A stretch of 64,000 nucleotides of DNA from Antennarius striatus (Eukaryota > Chordata > Actinopteri > Lophiiformes > Antennariidae), in the NCBI RefSeq assembly GCF_040054535.1, contig NC_090784.1:5565501-5629500 (forward strand), read 5' to 3'. Shown here one piece after another: positions 1-11,367 of this stretch. Numbering within the stretch: position 1 is the stretch's first letter; the number at the start of each line of letters is the position of its first letter. A program made the position numbers and the translations under genes. The notes under the pieces were generated by a model. The model saw only the letters and a list, made by a program, of their open reading frames with translations. It made no database searches and was not told the origin of the DNA.

Positions 1-764
1 CTGACAATTACAATACATCAGCGCTTTGAAGCGGGACGTAACAACTGTTGTATGACACAGACTTGTCAGCATATCCTTGACAACAATGGAATAAGACACA
101 TATTTGTTGCAGAAGTTGATTCCTCTTCATTAGTGAGATTTTTGTAGAAACAAGTCAAACTAACACATTTTTTCCCCAGTTTATTTCCAAGAAATTAAAT
201 ATAACATAATAGTGAAATTTTGATCTAGTTACTGTTCAGTGGGGCTGCTTAACTTGACTCATAGGCTGATACTTCACTGTCATTTTCCACCTGCTAAAGA
301 TGGGTTTAGTCTATATACTCAGTCACTTTGATTCTTGAGCGACAGTTTAGTTTCAGTCCTATCACCTAAAGGCGTCAAGTTTCATCGTGATCTTGATCTC
401 CTGCAGTGTGCAGGTCAGCAATGATCGGTCTGCACACATGGAAGGTCCGGCAGTGGTTTTGTTGCAGTTTCACATTTTGCATATCTGATGAGTTAACGAG
501 TTTTAAAAAGAAAAAAAGGAGAGTTGAGTGGATGGAAAACAATGTTAATGTGGAAGATATAATATTTAATTTGTCATGAGAGAATCTTTAAATATTTAGG
601 AATGCTAGATGTACCACAGTAATAGATCAATAACCCTCTCGGGATGGCTAGATGGTACCAATACCACCCTCGTATTTTCACGTGGCAGGATCTGTTCTGA
701 ACGCCGGTGAGACTCGCCTCGTCTCCTCAGCTAGCGTTAGCCTACAAGTCACACAGACACTCAC
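1..764 (-). other. Start of bckdhb intron 1
   Basis: No further bckdhb exon, other gene or clear repeat is visible. The sequence is mostly AT-rich. The segment just left of the donor (about 690-760) is more GC-rich, as is common around a vertebrate first exon. Confidence 0.5.
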
Positions 765-960
765 CATATTGAGTGGTGACAGGGTCAGGCTGGAACGTAA
801 AGTGCGCCGCATGTCTTCGTTGTGTTTTTCCACGAGAGCTACAGCCAGGTGACAATTTCAGCAGAGTGGCTCCGAACGAGCTCTGAGCCACAGTGCCTAT
901 ACCAGAGGTGGAAAGTTTCGAGCTGGCACCTCGAATAAAAAACCGAGCAGCAGCCGCCAT
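765..960 (-). CDS. bckdhb: bckdhb exon 1 (partial gene), branched-chain alpha-keto acid dehydrogenase E1 beta subunit
   Basis: This is the first coding exon of the mitochondrial E1-beta subunit. With E1-alpha it forms the thiamine-dependent decarboxylase of the branched-chain keto acid dehydrogenase complex (leucine, isoleucine and valine breakdown in the matrix). The ATG (958-960) opens MAAAARFFIRGASSK, an Arg/Ser/Ala-rich, acid-free leader as expected for a mitochondrial targeting peptide. It is followed by AHFTFQPDP and QYG, which match the start of the mature vertebrate protein. After 65 codons plus one base the exon ends at a GTGAGTG donor (764 downward). The phase and residue count agree with exon 1 of the mammalian gene. 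Exon 2 is not in the window, and positions 1-764 are the start of intron 1. Lying downstream of ttk on the same strand repeats the human TTK-BCKDHB order and supports the call. Confidence 0.9.
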
Positions 961-1420
961 CGCTGTTGTTATGGCTAACCAGGAAGGGCAAAATGAATTG
1001 AAGTGGAAAGATCGTCGATATTAAAGAGCGCAGTGTGGAACTGAGAAAGACGCTTGATGTTTCTCTGAAATCCGGCTCAGAAATGTTGTTTTCCACCAGA
1101 CTAATGACAATGTACAGTATTTCAATACTGGGTTAAGATAATAACTGATGAACTGATCAACAATAGTAAGAAACAGACATGAGATTGTGTGATACTGTTG
1201 ATGAGAACACTTGCAGTGATTAACGAGGAAATGCATTGTATGACAAGAGGTAAAAATGTCAGAGTGACACCTCGTGTTTCTCGTCCTCCAGCTCCTTCGC
1301 ACTAGTTTGTGATTGGTCGGAATGGAGGGCGGTGTGAGTGAGAGCGCGTCGGAGAATCCGGTGATTCCGGTACGGTCGGAGCGTCTTTGTAATTTGAAGT
1401 AAAAAAAATCAATAACAAAT
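961..1420 (-). promoter_or_regulatory. bckdhb 5' flank / probable promoter region
   Basis: This is the sequence immediately upstream of the bckdhb start codon, and the 5' UTR must begin here. A GC-rich patch with an inverted CCAAT box (gattgg near 1312) lies around 1300-1385. No TATA box was recognised. Exact start sites cannot be read from sequence. Confidence 0.35.
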
Positions 1421-1499
1421 AGGTCGAGACGGCAAAAGAGTAGTCAGGTAAAAACATCACGTAACAGTAATCGAAATTAACAAATACATTAAATTACAA

Positions 1500-1965
1500 T
1501 AAAAATACATTAAATATGAAGGTAATTCAAATACAAATCTAGTGAGACACAGCTTGTAATGGACTGTAATATCATAGATTTAATCTTGAAGTTGACTGTT
1601 TGTGTATCTGGGACAGCGTAGAGAAGCGCGCTGGCCACCACAGACTGGTAGAACATCCTCAGCATGGTTATGCAGATGTTGAAGATTAAGGGCGCCTTGC
1701 TCAAGGGCGCCTTGGCAGAGCTGACACCTCCCATTGTCAGCTCTAATTCCAGGAATCGATCCTACGATCTTGGAACATTGGACAACCCACTGTACCGCTG
1801 AGCCACTGCCACCCCAAGCATTTTGATCCCAAGTTTATTCTTCTTTTCCTTTCAGCTTTTCCCTTCAGGGGTCGCCACAGCAAATCAGTTGCCTCCATCT
1901 AACTCTGTTTTCTGCATCCTCTTCCCTCACACCAACTAGGCCTCCTGCCAGGCAGGAGGAATTTA
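1500..1965 (-). mobile_element. Composite retroelement relic: tRNA-derived SINE segment with LINE reverse-transcriptase fragment
   Basis: On the minus strand, 1815-1740 reads like a tRNA-derived SINE head, with an A-box-like TGGCTCAGCGGT and a B-box-like GATCGATTCC about 35 bases later. It is followed by a fish-SINE-like section with a 12-bp direct repeat (aagggcgccttg, twice near 1690-1715). Beyond this a short frame encodes MLRMFYQSVVASALLYAV, a motif of LINE reverse transcriptases that normally precedes a conserved CWG. That reading soon stops. The plus-strand text at 1853-1945 (ggggtcgccacagc) is another dispersed fish repeat end. The whole is broken and non-coding; its family was not determined. 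Confidence 0.55.
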
Positions 1966-2294
1966 TATTATTTACACAATATATTTAAAATGCAAACTTT
2001 TTTTCCCCAGTTTTTCCAGTCTTTAGTGCTGATGGCAGCCCAAAGTTTAGAGTAGGAGTCAAAGTAAATTACAATACATTTTGAATATGGCTGCTTGTGC
2101 AGTTGGCCCTGAGTATCTAATTTTGAATGACATCACCAAACCAGTTACCAACAGCTCTATTGTTGAGCCATGAGAGAATAAGAGTAGTTAACCTTCATTT
2201 TAATTATGAATATTATTGATATGTGATATATAACCACGGTGATTATCTTAAATATAAGCTATTGCAGAAGACTTACTGACAGAAAAAGAGACTC

Positions 2295-2625
2295 ATATAT
2301 CAACTATGGTTTTCATTTATTAAGTTACTAAATACATTGAGTCTTCTCTCAAAAAAAGTGTAAATACATCAACAGATTGATTTTCTGATGAGTAGAGACA
2401 AAAAACCAACAACTTCTGAAGATACAGTAAGTATATTTGACAGTGCTTTAATGTACAGTTACATTTATTATAGATACAACTAAAAATATGACAAGAATGA
2501 CTTGGTTCATAAGATTCATACATAAAAGTTTGTTAGTACTATATCTACAAAAAATTTTGTTACTGAGCTGAAGCTGTTAAGATGAAGTTAAACTAAAAAA
2601 ATCCACAGAATTTTTTCAGGGGGAT
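2295..2625 (-). other. ttk: ttk 3' UTR with polyadenylation signals
   Basis: This is the AT-rich sequence following the ttk stop codon. Minus-strand AATAAA hexamers lie at 2464-2469 and 2316-2321, so either could end the mRNA. The downstream limit given is an estimate from the second signal. Confidence 0.5.
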
Positions 2626-5600
2626 CTAAGATGATGACTTTGCACACTCTGCAACATCCAGCTTTCGGCCACTGCTGCACATTTTTGCCAGATTCTATAA
2701 AAAGCAGACAAGAGTATCAGTATCTAAGATTAAGAAATCTCCCAGAAAGAAAAGCTTGAGCTGATAAAATCTTACATTAGCAGCTCGGATGATGCTGTTT
2801 GGAGACTGGAGTGCGGCGAGATCTGTTAGAATCTTCTTCAGATCGTTGTTACACGGAGGCTCTGGAACAGATAAAATGACATCAGGCCAGAGTCAGTGTG
2901 GATCTGAGTCCACACACTGTGATGAGTGAATGTTAGTTTGTATGTTGTACCTGGTTCAGGTGGTGACTGTGGCTTCAGCTGTAGATATGGATGCTCCAGC
3001 AGTTCTGCAATAGAAATTCTCTCTCTGGGGTTTCGCACCAGGCACCTCTGGAATGACCAGTCCATAAATACAGCTCATTTGGATTTTATATTCAACATAT
3101 CTCAAACTATTCTATGGACACGCATAAATACTTTAATTGATACAGGAATGATCTCTGAAAAAGACATGACTCCAAGAGATTTGTTTTTGAAATTTGTACA
3201 GACTATTGATTTTGATTTAACTATTATTAAATCAACAGAAAAAATATTCAACTTCTTATTCACATTTAACATACTATTTCTTTAATTTTCACTTTGAACA
3301 CATGTAGCAACTTAAAAAATTGAAAGCCCATCCATCTGATTTACTGGACGGTATGAGAGAGCCAATTCTTTTTTTTTTTGACACCATATATTTCATGGCA
3401 CATAATTTCATGGAGATGGAAATTCAAAACTCCTGATTTTACCTTTAGTACATCCAGCAAATCCTTCTCTGATAGGTCTGAAAATTCAATCTTGTGGGAG
3501 GGATCAATGATGGCTTGCAGCTTGGCAATCTGATTGGTGATGCTTTGGAATGGGGTTTTCCCATAAGTCATGCAGTAGAGGATACAACCAAGGGACCACA
3601 CATCACCTTTGGGGCTGATCTTTAGGAGGGAAAAGAATGTCTTAACAACTGTACTCCAAGTAGACATGACCGTTCAGGATTATTAACTGGCGTGGGAGAC
3701 GTACCTTGGAGCGTGCTTTTCCTGGCTGGGATGACGTGTCTTTGATGGCCTCAGGAGGCATGTAGTTCAACGTTCCCACCTGTGTTTGTTGAACAGTCAT
3801 GGATTAAGCAGGTAGAGACATATTCTCCAGGACTGCACATCATACCGTTGAAGTTTTTGTAATTTTATGCAGCATTCCATATATTTAGAGTGTATTAACA
3901 AAAATGTATTTTAGTTGTGCTGTTCCATGAAGCACAGTGACCACATCCAGGTACAATAGACACAAATCTTACTTGTGAATCTTTCATAATACTCGTAACA
4001 TCAGGTTGGATTTTGTTTGCAATGCCAAAGTCAATCAATTTCAGTGAAGCGTTCACAATGACAAAATTTGCTGGCTTCAAGTCGCTGTGAACAATCCCTG
4101 CAAAGTAGACAGGAAATTAATTTAATTTCAGTCCCATATTGAAAACAATGTTGAGATTCAATAATAGAACACAAGTAGGTGCTACAAAAGGAAGAGAACC
4201 ATGTTTGTGTATGGTTTGGACGGCCTCCAGCATGTTCTTCCAGTAGAACTTCCTCTCCAGCGGATTGACAGCTTTACGGTTTCGTAGCCATGTGTTGAGA
4301 TCCAGGTTTCCACACTCCATCAGCATGTAGATGTAGCTGTTTGTTATTTCACTATAATCACAATAACACAGTATTTCTGAGAAAAATTATCATAAAAAGT
4401 AGAACAGACAAAAAAAAAGGATTCAAGGCTCCATCAAATTACACCGATGATAGCAATAAGAGGGTGTCTACTCACTAATCATAAAGCTTGATAATTTGGT
4501 CGCTGTACTGCTGTAAGTGGTTCAGATGCTCAATTTCATTTTTGTAACTTTCTATTGTCTGTGCATCTGCCTCCTCAAGGTTTACATATTTTACAGCAAA
4601 CAGCTGCTTTTTATGATCCAGGACCTGGTAGACCTGAAAAAACAAACAAACAAACCAACACTAAAAAATGTTAAATTTTATATAAACAAAAACAAAGTGT
4701 ACTAGTGGTGGAAGGTGTAAGCTATGGTTCTAATGTTATACTTTGCTGGATCCCCCACGTCCGATCATCTTGAGTATGTAGAACTGCTTGCCCTTGATGG
4801 TAATAGATTCATTAGACAGCGCAGGGAAGGAAGCCTAAAACGGGGTTCAGACAAAAGGACGTTATGTTGTAAATATTTATTGAGCAAGTCAAAAAAATAT
4901 AGAGATACTTTCTGTATATTTTCTACAATGATAAAAGCTATTTGTTTTATCCATATCTCAAAAAACTACGATGGTTTTATATCTACAATAACAGCGCTAG
5001 GTTGTGGAAACTTAAGTTTTTAGTTTTTTGGATGTTGTTCATTACGGAAAGATGGCTGGTGTTTTGACAAACTTGTTTATGAAGAATTCTGGAATGTTGG
5101 TCATCAGACAACAGCAAAGGGAAGATTGTGATCACACTGTACCTGTGGAGTTTGGAAACTTGGAGCCTGGTTTTGTGGAGTAAAAGGCTGTGGAGGGGGT
5201 TCCACCCTGTGTGGAGCCACTGCAGACGAACAAACTTCAGGTCGTCTCTTTACAACTGGGGTAATAAAGCTGAAGAAAAAGATGGAGTAGACTTGAATGG
5301 AAAGACTTTTTGATGGTACCGATAAAGAAACGAAACAAAAATATATATCTAAGATAATACCTGCTGGCAGAGACGTTTCTGTAGCTGTTTGGCGTCTGAC
5401 AAACTACTGGTGTGTTTAGTGTGGATGCAGGAAGGAGGGACGGAGTAGGGAGCGAGTCAAGCAGGCGAGGAACAGGCTTGGGGTCAGGGGGTGTTGTGCG
5501 TTTATCCTTGGAAGGAAATAATTAGAATATTTGATCAGGATAATTAACTTTTTCAGTCTAAGGATAAAAACACAGTCCACACAGGTGTAGTCTGTGTTGA

Positions 5601-8600
5601 ATCCTAAAGGTGCTATAACATGAAATATAACAAAACTGGCCTCTATCATTCAGTCAACTCCTGCTCAAAACAGGTATGGCTGACCAGTTGCAGCTGAACG
5701 TTTTATCCTGCATATTTTTCATATGAGCATTTTTACTTAACATGATGTATAAGTCTACAGTAGTCACTTATGTACTGGGGTGTTTCATAGTTCTATCCTA
5801 AAACAGAATCTGATTGGCTTAACAAATTATTGATGATACGGAATACACCAGTTTCCCAAATGGAATCAATAAATCAAATCAGAAGATATTCCTTTACTTG
5901 TAGAGTCTAAAACAAATATTATAACTGTTATTTAATGAATGTGTAATATATTGTTCCTATATGAATTGCACAGAATATAAAGTACGAAATGTTATCAAAC
6001 CTCCGGAGAAACATGGCGACTGACAAAAGCTGGCATCTTCCACTCTGATGGTGGCTCCTTGCTGGCAGGTTTGAGTTGTTCCACAGACCGGGTCACAGGG
6101 AGCCGAGCGGGAAAATGGACTTCCTGATTTCTTCCACAAGTTGACACACACACTGGAGAACTTGATTGCAAATCTTCCAGACAAACAGTCAAAATTATTA
6201 AAAGTTTCAGTCACACCGGAGTCAGTGCTTTAGCATTAAGAGTGAGAGTGTGTTCAGTGAACACGTACCTGTAGAGTACTCCTCCTGCCTGGTGGGTACA
6301 AGCTGGTTCTCTCCAGCCTTCAGGTTACGTAAGGCCGTCTCCAGAAGCTCTGCTGGTTTGGCATTTAAAGTCTGAGCTTTGTGTAGAATTGAAGCTGCTT
6401 TGATCATATTACCTAAAGAGGAAAAGAAAATCAACTATAATTCAGAAAACAGGGTAACTAAACACTGACTATACAAACTCAAAATGTTACAAAAATATTT
6501 GAACAGTCTCATCTGGAACAACTTTGCATTCATTTTAGGTGTTTGATTTTCTCAAAAGTAAATCTCCATGTAATCCATTACATAGACATTTATGGAAATG
6601 GAAATAATAAGTATGTGTTCGATAATCAACAAATCTGTTTTGCTGTACTGTACCTTGAGAAACCTCAAACTGGGCATGTGTTATGTGGACAAAGGCAAAA
6701 CCTTTACAATTGGATCTAGCAAGTATAAAATGGTCTTGGGCTTCTTCTGGGTCTTCAATCCTTCAGAATGAAAAAGAAACAGAAACAAGGCTTGGATAAA
6801 ATTCAGCACTCTGGTAACGACAGGCTAATGCTGATTCAGTATTGTGATCAATGCTCACCCCCTGAGCTCTGCGTATCTGACCAGTATTCTGGCATAGCTG
6901 GTGTTTTTGCTGAACTGCCTTATCGGCAGCCTGGTGAAGATTTTGGAATAGCAATCCTTGAGCTTATTGAGGAAGTTGACGTCAGTGTGAGGGTTGCCTC
7001 TTTTCTCCAGGTTCATCAGATAAGACCAGCATGACTCAGGAGAATTCGTATTGATGACCTGATCGAAGTTGTGTGTGACATCTGCCAGAGAGAAAGATGA
7101 TGTCATCATATAGATATCACCGATGCACTAAGTCTACAAGTTTTACCATCTACTCAACCAACTGCAAAATACTGAGCAAGGCAGATTGTTGGGTACACAA
7201 TACCTTCCATTTTGAAGGTGTCCATCGAATGCAGGAGTGTGGTAGTGGTGTCCACAACTTCCTGGTCCTCCAAAGCGAAATGTTCTGGACTCACAGCCGG
7301 TGGCTGAGAACACAATGACATTTTTTTCTTTAAAAAGGGACCATTTGAGGAAAAAGAACCCAGCAACATATTTTTGATTTGGTGAGTTGATGTATTTTGA
7401 GGGCTGTGAGAAGAGATGTCTGCACACAAAGCTAATAAAAAAAATATTACACAATTTGAAGGATTTTTGTTGACTATCAAAAGATTTTTTTAAATTTTTT
7501 TAGCAACTCATGTGAAATGCACTCTGGTTACATTACGGTAGACAGAAATGTTTGCAGCTCACACAATCACACTTGGAGGAATAACTGACACTACAGGTAC
7601 AATGACACCTGTACTTTGGATTGAACGGTGCTTTTAATTCAAGTCAAATGTCCTTGAAGCAGAGTGCTGACAATGAATACCACTGATCGCTGTTTCTTTG
7701 CTAGATTCACATGACTGTGGTTGGTTTATACTCACCTGAAGATCTCTGTCGACTGTATTTCTCATTGACAGCCCAACTCCTGCATTCAAATTTGAACCTG
7801 ATGTTTTCCTGGTACCAAGTTGAATTAAAAAACAAAAATTATCACACTTTTTCAAACAGAACTGGCTGGGAAATAAGAAACCACAAAATATTTTTGTTTT
7901 TAAATTACTCTGTGTTTACTGGGGTAGAATGTAGTTTCTCAGCAATTTGTATAAAACATGCTTAATTTTACTCTAATCATTACTGTTGTGTTAAGTGATA
8001 CACTGTGTGAAGAACTGCAACATTTGCAAGGGCACTTAGATATTCAGTCCACATTATTTTAGTGATGTATAAAAGAAGCTTTTTCAGTGCTATATATTAT
8101 TTTGTTTTGAATTTAGGGGGAAAAAACTTTCATACAGCTTTCTGCAAAACAAATACACTAAATACATTTGGACACACATAATTCTATAAATAAATACCTG
8201 GACAAACTTGAATGGACTGATACATCACTTCTCTTAGAAGGCTTCTCCTGAATGCAGCCATTATCATCATCATAATCATCCTTTTCTGGGATAGAGAAAG
8301 GTACTATGGGAACTCTACCTGGCTGGAAAAACAATTTCACCCTCAGTAAACAAAACCAGCTTTCATGCAGTCTCTGAAAACAAACCAAAAAAACAACCCT
8401 ACCATGCTAAATAAATTTGCAAAAGCACAAATCTTATAAATGTTTCTCACAATGCTGACTATTCTCTTTCGGTGAGATCCGGATCTCCATTCGAGGAGTT
8501 GGTCATCTGATGAACCACCGAAGTGTTCCGTCCTGCAGGCAAAGAGAAACATAAGACATAATGTGTGAACTTCTCTACATCACACAGTTTATTAACCACT

Positions 8601-10345
8601 GAAAAATTATTCTTACCCTGAACCAAAGCTACTGGAAAGTGGAAAGTCGCCTGTCCCATCGGAAATTCTGTTTGCTTTTTGGAATGCAGAGCCTTTTCTG
8701 ACAGATTCATGCACAGTACGTTTCGAAGACGCTGGCAGAACACATGATATGAAAATTAGACAAAACTCTGTTAATATATATCAATCCCTTGTAATAGAAT
8801 ATTACTATGGACATTTTTTGATCTAACCACCTATGTCATGATGTAATAAATCACCAATTAATACTCACATGGTATATTTTCTTTATCTTCTGAACTTAAG
8901 ACTGGTGTTAAACCAGCCTGCATATTTTGTAAGGCTGCTTCCAGCAGTTCTTTTGGTTTGGCACCAACTTCAATAGCATCTTGTAATATGAAAATGCCTT
9001 TCTTTGTGTTGCCTAGCAAAATGATAAAGCAGAAACTGATATACACCAGACAATGTGCAATAAGGGATGTGTTTATATGTAAAAGAACACAAAATGCTCA
9101 TCTCATTTTTACCTTGATAATGTTCAAACTTTGCATGTGCAATGTGGACAAATGCGAAGTTCTGGCAATGAGATCTTGCCACCTCAAAGTTAGCTTCTCC
9201 CTCAGTAACATCTTGAATTCTAATAAAAAAATGTTTTTAAAAAGATGAATAAAGGCCTATTGTTTTAAGAAACAATCATAACAACATACAATACCAACAT
9301 AACAATCTGGCTGACTTGATCTGCTGATGAAACACAATTTGACCATGAAAATAAGTCAGACTACTCACGCTTTTAGTTCTGCAAATCTGACCAACATCCT
9401 GGCGTAGCTCTCGTTGTCACAGTGTTTACCCACTGGCATATCGGAGAATACTTTGATATAAAAGCCAATAAGTCTGGTGAGAAGATTACAATCAAGGTGA
9501 GGGTCTCCCCTCTTCTCCAGACCCATCAAATACGAAAGGCATGATTCCGGTGAGTTGGATCCTATAACCTGAATAATCTTGTTTGTGTCATCTGTAACAA
9601 TTGCAAGGTGTCATAAGTTTTGTCATACAATGCAAAAGCATGGATGTTACAGGGCCAGGCTTACTGGACATTACCTTCATGGAGATCCTTTTTGATTTTG
9701 TGGAGTCTTTGATGAAGTATGGCAAGCTGCTGCTTCCTGTCTGTGTGCTCCTCTTCCTCCATCTGAAATCGATTGGAAATTGTTAGATACGTCGCATTGA
9801 CCTAAATGAGGTTTGCACACAGATGTCCATTAACTATGGACACTAAAACCCCGTTCAATAAAAAATTCATAATTCCCTACTTTGTATGCATACTATGTTG
9901 GCAATATACAACATCACATTTAATACGAATCCCTGAAATACATTCTACAAAACTACACACTTTCATTGTCATTCACCCCATCAAGGATGTAGCGAAGTTC
10001 AGTTCTGCGGCTCTGTGGATCATTTGTTCTTATTTCTACTCTGCTGAAAAATGACGTTATGTTCCGCATTTTAATCATTTATTGTATGTCTACTTGCTGT
10101 AAGGAATAAAAAAAAAGGACGTTCGTTTCAATGAGTTAATCAGGACTTTGATGAACGCCATTAATAATAATAATAAAGTCACCGCTGTCTGTGGTGTTTA
10201 CAGTCCCCGTTAGCTGTTAGCTGACATGACATCGCTCGCTAACTCGATCTCTTGTGGATCATGCAACCTCGGTGGAAAAACATATCAAGACGTTGATAAT
10301 GACGTTAAAACACTACAACCGCATTAAAAAAAATAACCTTACCAT
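2626..10345 (-). CDS. ttk: ttk (Mps1), dual-specificity spindle-checkpoint kinase, complete, 25 coding exons
   Basis: Mps1/TTK works at kinetochores, starting checkpoint signalling and error correction. Coding exons, 5' to 3': 10345-10343, 9762-9675, 9591-9369, 9219-9113, 9012-8869, 8731-8617, 8532-8451, 8322-8198, 7808-7736, 7303-7204, 7081-6859, 6760-6654, 6412-6269, 6173-6001, 5506-5361, 5269-5143, 4834-4742, 4633-4476, 4351-4200, 4097-3973, 3779-3705, 3619-3443, 3047-2951, 2861-2776, 2694-2626. They sum to 3012 nt with no stop: 1003 residues against 857 in human. The kinase domain spans about residues 670-950: glycine loop GRGGSSK, lysine in [12 protein letters not shown], hinge MLMECGN, catalytic loop [25 protein letters not shown] and [19 protein letters not shown]. 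Residues 31-188 and 354-511 are two TPR modules, which explain the extra length. The first ATG lies at the end of exon 1 and a second in-frame ATG opens exon 2. Individual splice sites in the poorly conserved linker are inferred from phase. Confidence 0.95.
6269..7081 (-). other. ttk: ttk TPR module, second copy (three-exon cassette B)
   Basis: Exons 7081-6859 (223 bp), 6760-6654 (107 bp) and 6412-6269 (144 bp) encode residues 354-511. Lengths and phases equal those of cassette A. Matching motifs are [45 protein letters not shown] and [14 protein letters not shown]. By eye 41 of 75 residues agree between the two first exons. The open frame and conserved core positions suggest a functional second module rather than a decayed one. 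Confidence 0.9.
8869..9591 (-). other. ttk: ttk TPR module, N-terminal copy (three-exon cassette A)
   Basis: Exons 9591-9369 (223 bp), 9219-9113 (107 bp) and 9012-8869 (144 bp) encode residues 31-188. Recognisable Mps1 TPR motifs are [45 protein letters not shown] and [14 protein letters not shown]. This family of TPRs mediates kinetochore recruitment and dimerisation in Mps1. The entry phase is 1 and the internal phases are 2 and 1, identical to cassette B. Confidence 0.9.
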
Positions 10346-10480
10346 GTTGACGCGTTATATTATGTTTTTGTGTGTTTTCTGTGGCGCTGTCCTCGCCTGT
10401 AACTGACAGTTTTCAAACTTGGCTCTTCCGTCCGAGTGGCTCACTGATTGGACAGCGTTTGGTGATGACGTCATCTTCTT
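10346..10480 (-). promoter_or_regulatory. ttk: ttk proximal promoter with CHR, CCAAT and CRE sites
   Basis: Reading away from the start codon there is a CHR element TTTGAA (plus-strand ttcaaa 10412-10417), a CCAAT box about 34 bp farther upstream (plus-strand attgg 10447-10451), and a perfect CRE palindrome TGACGTCA at 10466-10473. NF-Y sites about 30-35 bp from a CHR bound by DREAM/MuvB are the known signature of G2/M genes, and ttk is such a gene in mammals. The sites are seen directly; their function is inferred. Confidence 0.6.
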
Positions 10481-10960
10481 CTCTGGTATTTACAGACAAT
10501 ATGCCATTAGCGCCACCTATTGAGCGAAAATGAGGATATTCTTAAATTTAATAATAGAGAAAATATCTTTACCAGCCATTAGCTCACTATCTAATAAAAC
10601 TCTTGCGTTGTTCTTCATTTTATTGTTTCTGCAGGTTCCCCTTTTCCGCAGTTTATACAGTATTTTAATTTCTCTCGTTTCTTTACCGGGAATACATGAA
10701 TGGACTTTGACTAAATAAATGAGCCAGTTCCTACCCATGAAAGCAGACGGTAGTTATTTCTGTCTGTCTTAATTCTGAAACGAGACTTTTTTTTTTAAAT
10801 TTTGGTTGATTTTATTTATTTTATTATACAGGTATACATATCCAAACGCTGCAAGTCCTTACAGATGGGATCACCGTGAATGAAAAATATGACTGATTTC
10901 TCCATTTCCGACAGTCCCTGAAGGCAGCAGCAACACGCTGCACTTCCCTGTTCCTCCCAG
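10481..10960. other. ttk-ebag9 divergent intergenic region
   Basis: About 480 bp between the ttk promoter elements and the probable ebag9 first exon. It is AT-rich with a short poly-T run near 10790. No coding sequence or repeat was recognised. Confidence 0.5.
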
Positions 10961-11250
10961 CTCAAAGATGGCAGCTATGGCACCGAGATGAGAGACGACA
11001 CCGATTTTGGAGTTATGTTTGTGAGACAACATTGATGTGCACGGCTGTCACAGATGTCATCGTTACACAATAGCGAAATAATTCGTCACGGCCAATGTGT
11101 CGCCTTGCAAAAACAGTTAAAGGATTCAGAAATGTCGTGTTTTCTTGTGGGCTAAGCTAGCAAGCGTCGGTTAGCAGCTAAATGAACTGGCCTCCTCTGC
11201 CTGAAGAAGAAAGCAGCTGCTCTGCACCCGGTCCACTGACATCCAGTAAA
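10961..11250 (+). promoter_or_regulatory. ebag9: ebag9 promoter / probable non-coding first exon
   Basis: A YY1-like AAGATGGCAGC (10965-10975) is typical of TATA-less vertebrate promoters at or just after the start site. The presumed non-coding exon ends at 11250, before a good donor GTGAGTGTCT, and pairs with the acceptor tttctctcag at 11345-11354. The 5' limit is a guess. Several upstream ATGs lie in it: 10968 opens a 7-codon ORF, and 11182 opens a longer one (see findings). Confidence 0.5.
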
Positions 11251-11367
11251 GTGAGTGTCTGTGTGTATGTTTCTTAATTCTAACATAAATATTGGTCTGA
11301 ATCATAGCGTTTCGTGTTACTTTAACCCCAGCTCGATCTTTTTGTTTCTCTCAGGCTCACTTTCACC

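Noticed and set aside
1740-1815. tRNA gene on the minus strand
   Set aside because: A and B boxes are present, but no cloverleaf could be formed and the sequence continues into SINE body, so it is a tRNA-derived SINE head.
8451-8532. Alternative frame ending LTERE followed by a stop, suggesting a truncated ttk
   Set aside because: Only the other frame keeps phase with both neighbouring exons and leads into PGRVPIV, which matches the family; the total length is then divisible by three.
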